Shown piece after piece: positions 1 to 6,791 of a stretch of DNA of 7,572 nt. Both the position numbers and the translations under genes were made by a program. Numbering within the stretch: position 1 is the stretch's first letter; the number at the start of each line of letters is the position of its first letter. The stretch covers positions 1 to 7,572 of the forward strand of contig JASHUW010000150.1 in NCBI GenBank assembly GCA_030039815.1, written 5' to 3'. The notes beneath the pieces were generated by a model. That model saw nothing but the letters and a program-made list of their open reading frames with translations, had not been told where the DNA came from and searched no databases. The DNA is from Alphaproteobacteria bacterium. GTDB taxonomy: Bacteria > Pseudomonadota > Alphaproteobacteria > ATCC43930 > CGMCC-115725.

Positions 1-377
1 TCCTTGGCGTGGAGCATCGCGAGGAGCGGCGGCACCTCCTCATACGGGCTGTCGGTGTGCCAGTCGGTGGCGCGCTTGACCCCGAACCAATCGATCTTGC
101 CGTCCTTGTCGACATTGGTCAGCCACGACACTTCCGGGTACTCGGCGTGGCGGTAATCGACCAGCGAGTGGATCTTGGGCTTGCCGAAGCGACGCCCAAA
201 TGCCGCCACCTCGGCGGGCCCGAGATTCTGTTCGCGGAACACCAGAACCGGGTGCTGGGCGAAGGCATCCTCGATCCAGGCGAAGGTTTCCGCATCGAGC
301 GGTTGCGAGAGATCGATGCCGAGGGCTTCGGTGCCGATCGGCTCCCCGAGCGGACGCAGTTCGCGAGCGCCGGCCAT
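1..377 (-). CDS. TauD/TfdA-family Fe(II)/2-oxoglutarate-dependent dioxygenase, N-terminal part (3' end beyond window)
   Basis: Reading the minus strand from the ATG at 377-375 gives 125 codons with no stop before the window edge. The start is supported by a strong SD (GAGGAGG, bases 390-384) 6 nt upstream. The translation begins MAGARELRPLGEPIGTEA and contains GIDLSQPL (20-27), HPVLVFREQ (42-50), FGRRFGKPKIH (60-70) and WHTDSPY (106-112). This is the usual N-terminal order of TauD/TfdA dioxygenases. H107 and D109 form the HxD half of the iron-binding triad; the distal His and the 2-oxoglutarate-binding Arg would lie outside the window. Members hydroxylate small substrates such as taurine, alkyl sulfonates or aryloxyalkanoates in the cytoplasm, and the substrate cannot be told from this fragment. 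It is transcribed divergently from the plus-strand genes. Family assignment is firm; substrate unknown. Confidence 0.93.
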   Translation of the reverse strand, partial: MAGARELRPLGEPIGTEALGIDLSQPLDAETFAWIEDAFAQHPVLVFREQNLGPAEVAAFGRRFGKPKIHSLVDYRHAEYPEVSWLTNVDKDGKIDWFGVKRATDWHTDSPYEEVPPLLAMLHAK

Positions 378-405
378 GACGTTCCTCCTCGATCGATGTC
401 GCGGC

Positions 406-435
406 ATTTTGTGGACGGCGCATTGGCCAAGTCAA
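406..435 (-). promoter_or_regulatory. Candidate sigma70-type promoter for the dioxygenase gene
   Basis: On the minus strand, TTGACT (435-430, 5 of 6 to the -35 consensus) is followed after 18 bp by CAAAAT (411-406, 4 of 6 to the -10 consensus). Transcription would begin near base 399 and give a short leader holding the SD at 390-384. It lies in the 125-bp region between two divergent starts. I saw no equally good promoter on the plus strand: the best there is TTGTTG (443-448) with GACACT (466-471), 17 bp apart, which is weak. This is pattern matching only. Confidence 0.45.
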
Positions 436-486
436 ATTTCGCTTGTTGCCGCCGTCGCGAAATCTGACACTTGCGCCACAACCAAC

Positions 487-493
487 GGAGGAG
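487..493 (+). promoter_or_regulatory. Shine-Dalgarno site that fixes the GTG start at 503
   Basis: GGAGGAG ends 9 nt before GTG 503-505. A start further upstream in the same frame (base 443) has no SD and would place about 20 polar residues ahead of the hydrophobic signal segment, so the GTG is preferred. Confidence 0.75.
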
Positions 494-502
494 TCGCCGC
501 CG

Positions 503-970
503 GTGCAAAGCGCATCGATCGCGAGCTTGGCCGCCGCTGCCGTGGCGGGCTGGCTGTGCTCGGCGCCGGTCGCTTATGGCGATGCGATCGGCCCGACCTC
601 GGCGATTGCCGCGCCGGCGGTGCGGTCGGCGACCATCGTTGGCGCCTGGAGCGGTTGGTACTACTACCCGGATAGCCGGTCGTCGGTTGCATTCACCTTC
701 CGCCTGAACGACAGCGGCGGCCATTGCCTTGGGACGTCGGAAGAAGGCGCTACTTTCGGCGATCCAAAGGCCGAGGTGCTGACGGCCGCGCTGGAATGCG
801 ATGCGCTCGTGGTGGTTCCCGGGCAGCGGGTCGTCGTTCTCAAGCATTACAACGGCGGCGGCGTCTCGCATACGGTACGCTATGTCGGCATCGTGTCGGA
901 CGACCTGCATCGCATTGACGGCGAGTGGCACATCGGCACGTCATGGGGGGCTTTCTCGATCAGCCGCTAG
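503..970 (+). CDS. Small exported protein of unknown function, probably beta-rich
   Basis: From GTG 503 the product is 155 aa. Residues about 5-24 are hydrophobic and Ala-rich and are followed by PVAYG-DA (22-28), a plausible signal peptidase I site after G26. The Cys at 19 is not in a lipobox, so a lipoprotein is unlikely. The mature part is Gly- and aromatic-rich with alternating hydrophobic residues: VGAWSGWYYY (46-55), AFTFRL (63-68), TFGDP (84-88), VVVLKHYNGGG (110-120), VRYVGI (125-130), GEWHIG (140-145). This reads as consecutive beta strands, possibly a small barrel. Cys75 and Cys99 could form a disulfide after export. I do not recognise a named family. The gene lies 87 bp upstream of the TIR gene on the same strand, so co-transcription is possible but unproven. 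The coding call rests on the SD, the signal peptide and a coherent composition. Confidence 0.72.
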   Translation: MQSASIASLAAAAVAGWLCSAPVAYGDAIGPTSAIAAPAVRSATIVGAWSGWYYYPDSRSSVAFTFRLNDSGGHCLGTSEEGATFGDPKAEVLTAALECDALVVVPGQRVVVLKHYNGGGVSHTVRYVGIVSDDLHRIDGEWHIGTSWGAFSISR

Positions 971-1057
971 CTGCATAAATATCGTTGCGATAAGCCCTTG
1001 GATTGGTGGCATCATCCAGTCGAACTGGGGCGAGATAGAGCGACCGCGGGGACCGGC
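971..1057 (+). other. 87-bp intergenic stretch before the TIR gene
   Basis: It begins with an AT-rich patch (CATAAATAT, 974-982) that overlaps a small inverted repeat, TATCG-TTG-CGATA (980-992). There is no U-tract, so this is not an intrinsic terminator, and I see no convincing -35/-10 pair. Read-through from the upstream gene into the TIR gene is therefore possible. The repeat could be a weak operator or chance. Confidence 0.3.
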
Positions 1058-2629
1058 GTGGATCCGATTCAAATCTTCATCTCGTATGCGCGGGCCGACG
1101 ACGAAGTACCCCCGGACGTGCCTAACGCGAAGGGGTCGGTCAACTTCCTGCGCGATCAGCTGAATTATGGGATGAAGCAGCTCGGACCGGGTTACCCGAC
1201 GATCTGGCGCGACAAAGAGAAGGTGGAACCAGCCCATCAGTTCAACCCGGTGATTCGCGCAGCGGTCGAGGCGTCCTCGCTGTTCATCGCGGTGCTGTCG
1301 CGCAACTGGCTCTCCAGCGACTATTGCCGGCAGGAACTCGAGTGGTTCGCCAATCGCTGGGCCGCCGAGGGGGAGGAGGGCGTGCGCCGGCGGCTCGTTG
1401 TCGTGGCGCTCCATCACATCCTCCCCGATGAGCGGCCGCCGCTGTTGCGCGACCAAGAGGGCTATCGCTTCTACGTGGGCGATCCCGGCAGTGAACAGGC
1501 GCTCTACTCGCGTGGCGTATTCCAGGACGCCACCTGTCTGAACGTGATCCACACGATTGGCTCCTACCTCTGGCGCACGGCGCGGGACATGACCGGCTCG
1601 TTCTCCGTTCCCCGGCCGGCGCCGCAGACGCCGCCCGCGGCGGCCCCGGCTCCTCGCCCGCCCGAACCCGCCGGTCGTACCGGACCGGCCGCCAGGGGAA
1701 TCACGGTCTACCTCGCGAAGCCGGCGGCGGATATGCGGCAGGCCTATCTCCGCGTGGCCGAAGAACTCAAGGGCCGCGGCTACGAACTGGTACCCCCGCT
1801 CGACGCGGGGATACCGATCGAGGAGGGCGCCAACGCGTTCGTCGCCGAGGCGCTCGGCCGAGCCAAGCTGTCGGTTCACCTGCTCGGTGCGAACCCCGGC
1901 TACAAGCCCGAAGACAGCAAGGAAATCGTGCCGCTGCAGCTCGAGCGGGCGGCTGCCCGCGTCGGCGCCGATGGCGCTGGCTTCCGGCGCATCATCTGGG
2001 CCCCGAAGGTCATGGAAGGTGGAGCGGGCGGCGCGCCGGTGGCGGAGCGCGATCCGGTCGATGTGCTCACCGGGTTCGACCGGCAGCTGCCGGACGACAA
2101 GGTCGACGGCAGTGCGCTCGGCCGTTTTGTCGACTTTCTGCTGCAGAACCTGGCAAATGTGGGGCGCGAGGGCGAGGAACTGCCCGAGATCGCTCCGGAG
2201 GCGCGCATTTACGTTTATCACCGGGTCGGTGACGAGCGTTACGCCTTCCAGTTGGCACGGGCGCTGGTGAAGCGGCAGATCGAGCCGCTGCTGCCGGCAA
2301 CCCAGGGCGACGCCGGCGAACGCGAGGTCGTACACCGCCAGTACATGATCAATTGCGATGCCATCGTCCTCTGCTGGGCCAACGCTTCGGAGGCCTGGGC
2401 CAAGGCGACGGCGAACGAGCTGAAGGATTGGGCGGCGCTGGGGCGGCAACGCAACTTCCTCTGCCGCGGTCTCGTCGCCGGCCCGCCGGAGGATGACCGC
2501 AAGACCTATTTGGTGGAGCTGCCGCCAAAAAGCGAAATCGACGTCGCGCTCGATCTGACCGGATTGCAGGAGCCGACGCCCGAGGCCCTAGACCCGCTGG
2601 TCCGCAGGGCGCGCCCCGCCGCGCCATGA
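1058..2629 (+). CDS. TIR-domain protein with three tandem TIR-like modules
   Basis: From GTG 1058 (GGGGA 5 nt upstream) the product is 523 aa and enters the TIR fold at once; an upstream TTG (998) lacks an SD. Module 1 (about 5-180) is a recognisable TIR domain: FISYARAD (7-14), a BB-loop-like WRDKEKVEPAHQF (50-62), LFIAVLSRNWLSSDYC (75-90) and then RQEL, where E93 sits at the position of the catalytic Glu of NAD-cleaving TIRs. A Pro/Ala-rich linker (182-213) follows. Module 2 (about 214-319) has VYLAKPAADMR, LSVHLLG and RRIIWAPK. Module 3 (about 382-487) has RIYVYHRVGDE, INCDAIVLCW and an EL (454-455) after AWAKATAN. Both look like TIR-like Rossmannoid domains, by my reading, and may be binding or scaffold modules. 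There is no signal peptide or membrane segment. The stop overlaps the next start as ATGA, implying coupled translation with the STAND NTPase. Likely role: effector subunit acting on NAD+ or making a nucleotide signal once the NTPase is triggered. The family call for module 1 is strong; activity is inferred. Confidence 0.9.
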   Translation: MDPIQIFISYARADDEVPPDVPNAKGSVNFLRDQLNYGMKQLGPGYPTIWRDKEKVEPAHQFNPVIRAAVEASSLFIAVLSRNWLSSDYCRQELEWFANRWAAEGEEGVRRRLVVVALHHILPDERPPLLRDQEGYRFYVGDPGSEQALYSRGVFQDATCLNVIHTIGSYLWRTARDMTGSFSVPRPAPQTPPAAAPAPRPPEPAGRTGPAARGITVYLAKPAADMRQAYLRVAEELKGRGYELVPPLDAGIPIEEGANAFVAEALGRAKLSVHLLGANPGYKPEDSKEIVPLQLERAAARVGADGAGFRRIIWAPKVMEGGAGGAPVAERDPVDVLTGFDRQLPDDKVDGSALGRFVDFLLQNLANVGREGEELPEIAPEARIYVYHRVGDERYAFQLARALVKRQIEPLLPATQGDAGEREVVHRQYMINCDAIVLCWANASEAWAKATANELKDWAALGRQRNFLCRGLVAGPPEDDRKTYLVELPPKSEIDVALDLTGLQEPTPEALDPLVRRARPAAP

Positions 2630-5600
2630 CCGAGCCCACGGCGAGCGGCCTGTCGGCGCGCCAGCCGTTTCCCGGATTGCGGCCCTTCGCCGCCGCCGAC
2701 CACGACTATTTCTTCGGTCGCGACGACCAGGTCTTCTCGCTCTATCGCCTGCTCGACCGCAGCCGCTTTGTCGCGGTGGTCGGCTCATCGGGCAGCGGAA
2801 AATCCTCGCTGGTGCGGGCCGGGCTGTTGCCGTTGCTCGAAACCGAAAGCGATCCGTCGGGTGGACCGCTCTGGCGCATTGTCGAAATGCGCCCCGGCGA
2901 CCGGCCGATCGACAATCTCGCCGACGGTCTCGTCGCGCTCTATGGCGGCGACGATCCCGCCGACATCGAGGCGCTGCGCGAGCGCATCCCCTTTGTGCTG
3001 CGCCGGTCGAGCTTCGGTTTGCGCGATGCGCTCGACGAACTCGGCATCGCGACCGAGAACCCGGTGATTCTGGTCGTCGACCAGTTCGAGGAGCTGTTCC
3101 GTTTCTCACGCGTCAGTGATGCCGAAGAAAGGCGCGAGCAGGATGCCGTGCTTTTCGTGCAGCTCCTGCTCGAGCTGTCGCGCCACTGGGCGCGGCGAGC
3201 GCATGTCCTGATCACCATGCGCTCCGACTTCATCGGCGATTGCGCCCTGTTCCAGGGATTGCCCGAGGTGGTCAGCGGTACGCAGTTTCTCGTGCCGTCG
3301 CTGACCCGGGACCAGGTCGAGGAGGTGATCCGCCGCCCGATCACGAAGGCCGGAGCGACGATCGATCCGGCGGTCGCGGAGCGGCTCATCAACGATACCG
3401 GCAGCGATCTCGACGCGCTGCCGGTGCTCCAGCATTGCCTGCTGCGGCTGTGGGAGCAGGCGGTGCGCGATCCGGCGGACGGCAAGGCGCCCCACCTGCG
3501 GGCCGAGCATTACGAGGCGATCGGCGGCATGGCCAACGCGCTGTCGCGCCACGCCGACGAGGTGTTGTCGGAACTGTCCGGGCATGACGCGGCGGTCGAG
3601 CTGGTGTTTCGCGCGCTGTCCGAGATCGACAACGAGGGACGCGCCGTTCGCCGCGCGCTGCCCCTGATGCAACTGGCGGCGGAGACCGGCGTCGATGCGG
3701 ACGAGCTGCGCTCGATCATCGACCGGTTTCGCGCGCCCGATTGCTCGTTTCTGACCACCTCGCCGCCGTCCGTCGCCAATCTGGAACCCGCGACCCGGAT
3801 CGATGTCGGCCACGAGGCGCTTTTGCGGCGCTGGGAGCGTGTCTCGGCGGCGCCGAGCGGGGCACCCGGCGACGAATCCGAAGCGGCGCAGCTCGGCGGC
3901 TGGCTGCGGGTCGAGGAATATGACGGCCGCCTCTATCGCGGTCTTGTCGCGCTCGGCGCCTCGCCGAACGTCACGCTGCCGCTCGACCAGGTCGAGAAAT
4001 TGACGGCCTGGTGGCGGCGGCCCGGGCGGCCGCGCACCGCCGCATGGGCAGAGCGATATGGTGGCGGCTTCGACCGGGTGACGGCGCTCTTCGAGCGCAG
4101 TACCCAGGCTCTCGAAGACGACCGCCATCAGCGCGAGGCTGCCGCGAAAGCGATCCGCGACGCGGAGACGGCACGCCGCCGCGCTCAGCGTTGGCTGCTG
4201 ACGGGAACCTCGATCGGACTGGTGGTGGCGCTATGCCTGGTCGCGTTGTCCTTCTGGCAATGGTCGATCGCGCGCGCCGAACGCGACCGCGCGCAACGAG
4301 CGCTTGCCGCGATGGGGATGCAATCGGCTCAAACGGAACAGGAGGTCGATCGTAAATTGCTTAACGGCTCGGAGGAGCTCCGCCGCGCGCTCTCAAGCGA
4401 TCGCAATCTTGTTCGCGATCCGGAACAGACCGAAAGCGCGGCAGAATTCAAAGTCGAAATGTGGCAGCTGATGACCAACGCCGACCCGAAAAACATCGAA
4501 AATCAAATCGGCCTGGCGCGCGCCTACGTCTGGCTCGGCGATGTGCGGCTATTGAACACGCGAGAGCGTGCGCTGCAGCTGCCGGCTTACCAAGCAGGGC
4601 GCGCAATTCGCGAGAGGCTCTTCGCCGCTCATCCCGAAAGCACCATGCTGCGGCGGGACCTCGCGCTCAGCGTCGATCGGATCGGCGATTTTTTTGTTGC
4701 CGACGGGCACGCAAACGAGGCGGAAGAGCCGTACCGTCGGAGCCTGGAGCTGTCGAGCGATCTCGTCATGCTCGATCCGAACAACGCAAACGCGGTCTCC
4801 GACCGGGCAATCAGCTATTTCAAGATCGCGGAGCTGCGCGCCAATGCGCGGGACTTGGGCCACGCGATCGACCTGTACAAGAAAAGCTTGGCGGACTGGA
4901 ATCAGGTCGCCTCGCTTGGCGACTTGAATGGTCGCCAGGAACTGACGATCGCCGATGTCGACATCGAGATAGGATCGCTTCTGCAAGATGACGATCGCGA
5001 TCAGGCCGCGTCGTACTACACGGCCGCGCGGCAGCGACTCGCAACATTAAGCCAGGATTCAACCGAGGTCACAGTCCGCCTGCAACTCGTCAACGAGAAA
5101 CTGGCCAAGCTGTTGGAAGCGCAGGGCAAGGGATCGGAAGCCGCGGCGATGCAGCGTGCGTCCCTATCGGTCGCGGAACGACAGGTGCATGACGCCCCCG
5201 GGGACACGGGCAAACAGTACGAGCTCGCCATGCAGCACTCGCGGCTTGGCGCGATCCTGATGCGGCAGGGTGACCTTGAAGGCGCGCTGCGGGAGCAGCA
5301 CGCGGCGCTCGACATCGTCCAACAGCTTGCCGGCCGCGCGCCCGACCAGCCGGCATTGCAGAGTCAGGCGGCGGCGATCGAGACGCGGATCGCCGACCTG
5401 CTGATCGCGCAGCACAAGACATCCGATGCCTTGCCGCTGCGGCGGGACGTTGTGGCCCTGCGCGAGCGTCTCGCGAACGCCGAGCCGCACGATGTGCAAA
5501 AGCGGATCGATTTGGTGGTGGCGTACTGGCTCGCGGCCGCCGATGGCGACGAGCCGGAGCGGCGGTTGACGATGATCGTTGCGACCTTGAAGGCGATGCA

Positions 5601-5679
5601 GAACGATCGCCAGCTCACCCAAGACCAGGCGAACTGGGCGGCGCTCGCCGAAACTCAGCTCAAGCAGCTGCGGCATTGA
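2626..5679 (+). CDS. Membrane-anchored nSTAND1-type NTPase with C-terminal TPR-like repeats
   Basis: 1017 aa, starting at the ATG that overlaps the TIR gene's stop. It opens with PFPGLRPF (14-21) and YFFGRDDQV (28-36), the signature entry of nSTAND1 proteins. Walker A is GSSGSGKS (53-60, K59). Walker B is VILVVDQFEELF (147-158, D152, E155, E156). A sensor-like Arg lies in ITMRSDF (196-202), and VGHEALLRRW (394-403) closes the helical or winged-helix part. A charged helix (about 495-521) leads to one hydrophobic segment (about 523-546), then another charged, Ala-rich helix (about 547-565). Residues 620-985 form about eight degenerate 48-residue TPR-like units. STAND proteins are ATP-driven switches that oligomerise on ligand sensing and bring effectors together; here the repeats would sense and the partner TIR protein would act. 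Related proteins often carry WD40 sensors instead. Basic residues flank both sides of the membrane helix, so topology is ambiguous. The start of the repeat region is less GC-rich than the rest of the gene. Likely defence or stress signalling, by inference. Confidence 0.92.
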   Translation: MTEPTASGLSARQPFPGLRPFAAADHDYFFGRDDQVFSLYRLLDRSRFVAVVGSSGSGKSSLVRAGLLPLLETESDPSGGPLWRIVEMRPGDRPIDNLADGLVALYGGDDPADIEALRERIPFVLRRSSFGLRDALDELGIATENPVILVVDQFEELFRFSRVSDAEERREQDAVLFVQLLLELSRHWARRAHVLITMRSDFIGDCALFQGLPEVVSGTQFLVPSLTRDQVEEVIRRPITKAGATIDPAVAERLINDTGSDLDALPVLQHCLLRLWEQAVRDPADGKAPHLRAEHYEAIGGMANALSRHADEVLSELSGHDAAVELVFRALSEIDNEGRAVRRALPLMQLAAETGVDADELRSIIDRFRAPDCSFLTTSPPSVANLEPATRIDVGHEALLRRWERVSAAPSGAPGDESEAAQLGGWLRVEEYDGRLYRGLVALGASPNVTLPLDQVEKLTAWWRRPGRPRTAAWAERYGGGFDRVTALFERSTQALEDDRHQREAAAKAIRDAETARRRAQRWLLTGTSIGLVVALCLVALSFWQWSIARAERDRAQRALAAMGMQSAQTEQEVDRKLLNGSEELRRALSSDRNLVRDPEQTESAAEFKVEMWQLMTNADPKNIENQIGLARAYVWLGDVRLLNTRERALQLPAYQAGRAIRERLFAAHPESTMLRRDLALSVDRIGDFFVADGHANEAEEPYRRSLELSSDLVMLDPNNANAVSDRAISYFKIAELRANARDLGHAIDLYKKSLADWNQVASLGDLNGRQELTIADVDIEIGSLLQDDDRDQAASYYTAARQRLATLSQDSTEVTVRLQLVNEKLAKLLEAQGKGSEAAAMQRASLSVAERQVHDAPGDTGKQYELAMQHSRLGAILMRQGDLEGALREQHAALDIVQQLAGRAPDQPALQSQAAAIETRIADLLIAQHKTSDALPLRRDVVALRERLANAEPHDVQKRIDLVVAYWLAAADGDEPERRLTMIVATLKAMQNDRQLTQDQANWAALAETQLKQLRH
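4321..5100 (+). other. Lower-GC segment within the STAND gene
   Basis: By hand count the segment is about 60% GC (466 of 780), against about 73% in 3781-4080 and about 70% in 5281-5520. The drop starts just after the transmembrane segment and ends within the repeat array, so it matches the first two thirds of the sensor and not the whole gene. A run of seven T (4689-4695) lies inside. It may mark exchange of the sensor region, or just different residue use (more Asn, Lys, Asp, Ile). Confidence 0.6.
4483..5580 (+). repeat. Array of about eight 48-residue TPR-like repeats inside the STAND gene
   Basis: Helix-start anchors of the type [IL][GA]-(D/E/x)-[LF] recur at residues 637, 686, 734, 782, 826, 874 and 922, and near 969, a spacing of 48-49 with one shortened unit of 44. 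Between anchors the pattern is roughly a Gly/Asp turn, an Ala-Leu pair, an amphipathic helix and a Pro- or Asp-containing turn (AAHPES, MLDPNN, DAPGD, RAPDQP, NAEPHD). This is the long TPR-like unit often seen next to TIR, kinase or caspase-like proteins. The copies are well diverged at protein and DNA level, so this is not a recent tandem duplication. Confidence 0.8.
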
Positions 5680-5759
5680 CCGGGCACGCGACACAAGGCC
5701 GCTTTGCAATTCAAGCATCGCCCTAGATGCTCCACGCGGCGCGGCGGGATCGGAAAGCC
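5680..5759 (+). other. 80-bp intergenic stretch after the STAND gene
   Basis: It contains one small hairpin, AGCATC (5714-5719) with GATGCT (5726-5731) around a 6-nt loop. There is no T-run, so it is not a standard intrinsic terminator. No convincing promoter for the downstream gene was found; TTGCAA (5704-5709) lacks a properly spaced -10. Whether the downstream pair has its own promoter is open. Confidence 0.3.
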
Positions 5760-6758
5760 ATGAGGTCAACGCGCAGATATGCCGTACTGTTCGGGGCGAT
5801 GCTGCTCGGCCATGCCGCGGGGGCGGCGGAGCTGCCCCGCGAACTGAGGGAATTTCAGGTCGAGCGCCCGCGGATCGCCGCCGATCTGTCGCAGCCGATC
5901 GCCGTTTGCCTCGCCCGCCGCGACACCGATCGCCCGCTATTCCACGGTTGCGTCGACTGGCACTCGTCGGTGCACGGAACCTGGGCGCTCACCGCCTACA
6001 CCTGGGCGACCGGCGACCAGCGCTACAAGGCCATGTTGCGCGAGCGGCTGAAGCCGAACCTCGTCGCCCAGGAAGAGGATTACCTCGCGCGCAATCGCGG
6101 TTTCGAGATGCCGTATGGGCGCTCGTGGTTTTTGCGCTTGGCGGTCGATTACCGGCGGCTCTTTGGCGACGATTTGCTCGATGGTTTCGCCAAGATGGTC
6201 GCCGAGAGCCTGGTCGATCGCTTCAAGGTCCAGCCGCCGGACCCTTCCGCGGGCGCCTATGACAGCGACACGTGGGCGCTCATCAACCTCTATGACTACG
6301 CCCGGGCCAGCCACGACCAGAACCTGCTCGACTTCGTCGCCGCGCAAGTGCATCGCGGCTATCTGATCGCCGGCGCTTGCCCCGCGGCGGAGGCCGAGGT
6401 CGCGTCGGGCGAATTCATGGCGATTTGCACGAACTGGGCGTGGCTGGTCGGCGACGTTCTGCCGCGCGACGCGTTCGTCCCGTGGCTGGCGCGCTTCATG
6501 CCCGAGACCGCGCCGCTCGTGCCGGTGGCCGACCCGGTCGGTGCGCATCAGTCCGGGTTGAACTTCAGCCGCGCCTGGGGCTTATGGGCGCTTTACCGAA
6601 AGACCGATGATCGGCATTGGCTGTCGGCCTATCTGGCGCACGTGCATGCAACCTACGACCACCCCGAACAATGGAAGGGTAGCTACTGGACGGTGGCTCA
6701 CTGGGTGCCGCAATTCGGGATGCTCGCCGTGATGATGACCTATGACGACGCGCAATGA
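5760..6758 (+). CDS. Exported DUF2891-family protein
   Basis: From ATG 5760 the product is 332 aa. This start is chosen over the in-frame ATG at 5727 because it opens directly with a Sec signal peptide: MRSTRR, a hydrophobic stretch (8-20), and a cleavage site near AGAA-E (20-24). The mature protein carries the DUF2891 hallmarks: FHGCVDWHSSVHGTW (61-75), EMPYGRSWFLRLA (116-128), HQSGLNFSRAWGLW (263-276) and SYWTVAHWVPQFGML (308-322). The conserved His, Trp, Asp and Arg residues and the many helices fit an (alpha/alpha)-barrel like those of carbohydrate-active enzymes, but no activity is established to my knowledge. The length is in the family's usual range. It is followed after 33 bp by the spermidine-synthase-like gene, which has its own SD, so an envelope operon of two is likely. 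There is no visible functional link to the TIR-STAND pair upstream. Confidence 0.88.
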   Translation: MRSTRRYAVLFGAMLLGHAAGAAELPRELREFQVERPRIAADLSQPIAVCLARRDTDRPLFHGCVDWHSSVHGTWALTAYTWATGDQRYKAMLRERLKPNLVAQEEDYLARNRGFEMPYGRSWFLRLAVDYRRLFGDDLLDGFAKMVAESLVDRFKVQPPDPSAGAYDSDTWALINLYDYARASHDQNLLDFVAAQVHRGYLIAGACPAAEAEVASGEFMAICTNWAWLVGDVLPRDAFVPWLARFMPETAPLVPVADPVGAHQSGLNFSRAWGLWALYRKTDDRHWLSAYLAHVHATYDHPEQWKGSYWTVAHWVPQFGMLAVMMTYDDAQ

Positions 6759-6777
6759 GCCGATGCCGTGAACCAAC

Positions 6778-6783
6778 AAGGAG
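6778..6783 (+). promoter_or_regulatory. Shine-Dalgarno site that fixes the TTG start at 6792
   Basis: AAGGAG ends 8 nt before TTG 6792-6794. The alternative in-frame GTG at 6768 has no SD and would put this sequence inside the coding region, so TTG is preferred. Confidence 0.7.
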
Positions 6784-6791
6784 CCTCAATC

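Noticed and set aside
119..931. Open frame of 270 codons on the minus strand spanning the dioxygenase start and the small exported gene
   Set aside because: It is out of frame with the TauD/TfdA translation, which has the HxD motif and SD, and it crosses the divergent intergenic region.
980..992. Inverted repeat TATCG-TTG-CGATA as an operator
   Set aside because: Five-base arms are expected by chance; no second copy was found nearby.
998..1057. Upstream TTG start for the TIR protein
   Set aside because: It has no SD and adds 20 residues without any domain feature; GTG 1058 has GGGGA upstream and leads directly into the TIR fold.
1601..1696. Pro/Ala-rich tract as a repeat element
   Set aside because: It is a flexible interdomain linker in the coding frame; no exact DNA repeat unit is present.
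941..2449. Long open frame (502 codons) on the minus strand opposite the TIR gene
   Set aside because: It is a shadow of a GC-rich coding strand. The translation is rich in Arg, Gly, His and Val without domain motifs, while the plus strand has a clear TIR domain.
3106..4128. Open frame of 340 codons on the minus strand opposite the STAND gene
   Set aside because: It is antisense to strong NTPase motifs and has low-complexity Arg/Gly/Gln composition and no recognisable family or SD.
5714..5731. Hairpin AGCATC/GATGCT as a terminator for the STAND gene
   Set aside because: Only 6 bp of stem, a 6-nt loop and no following T-run.
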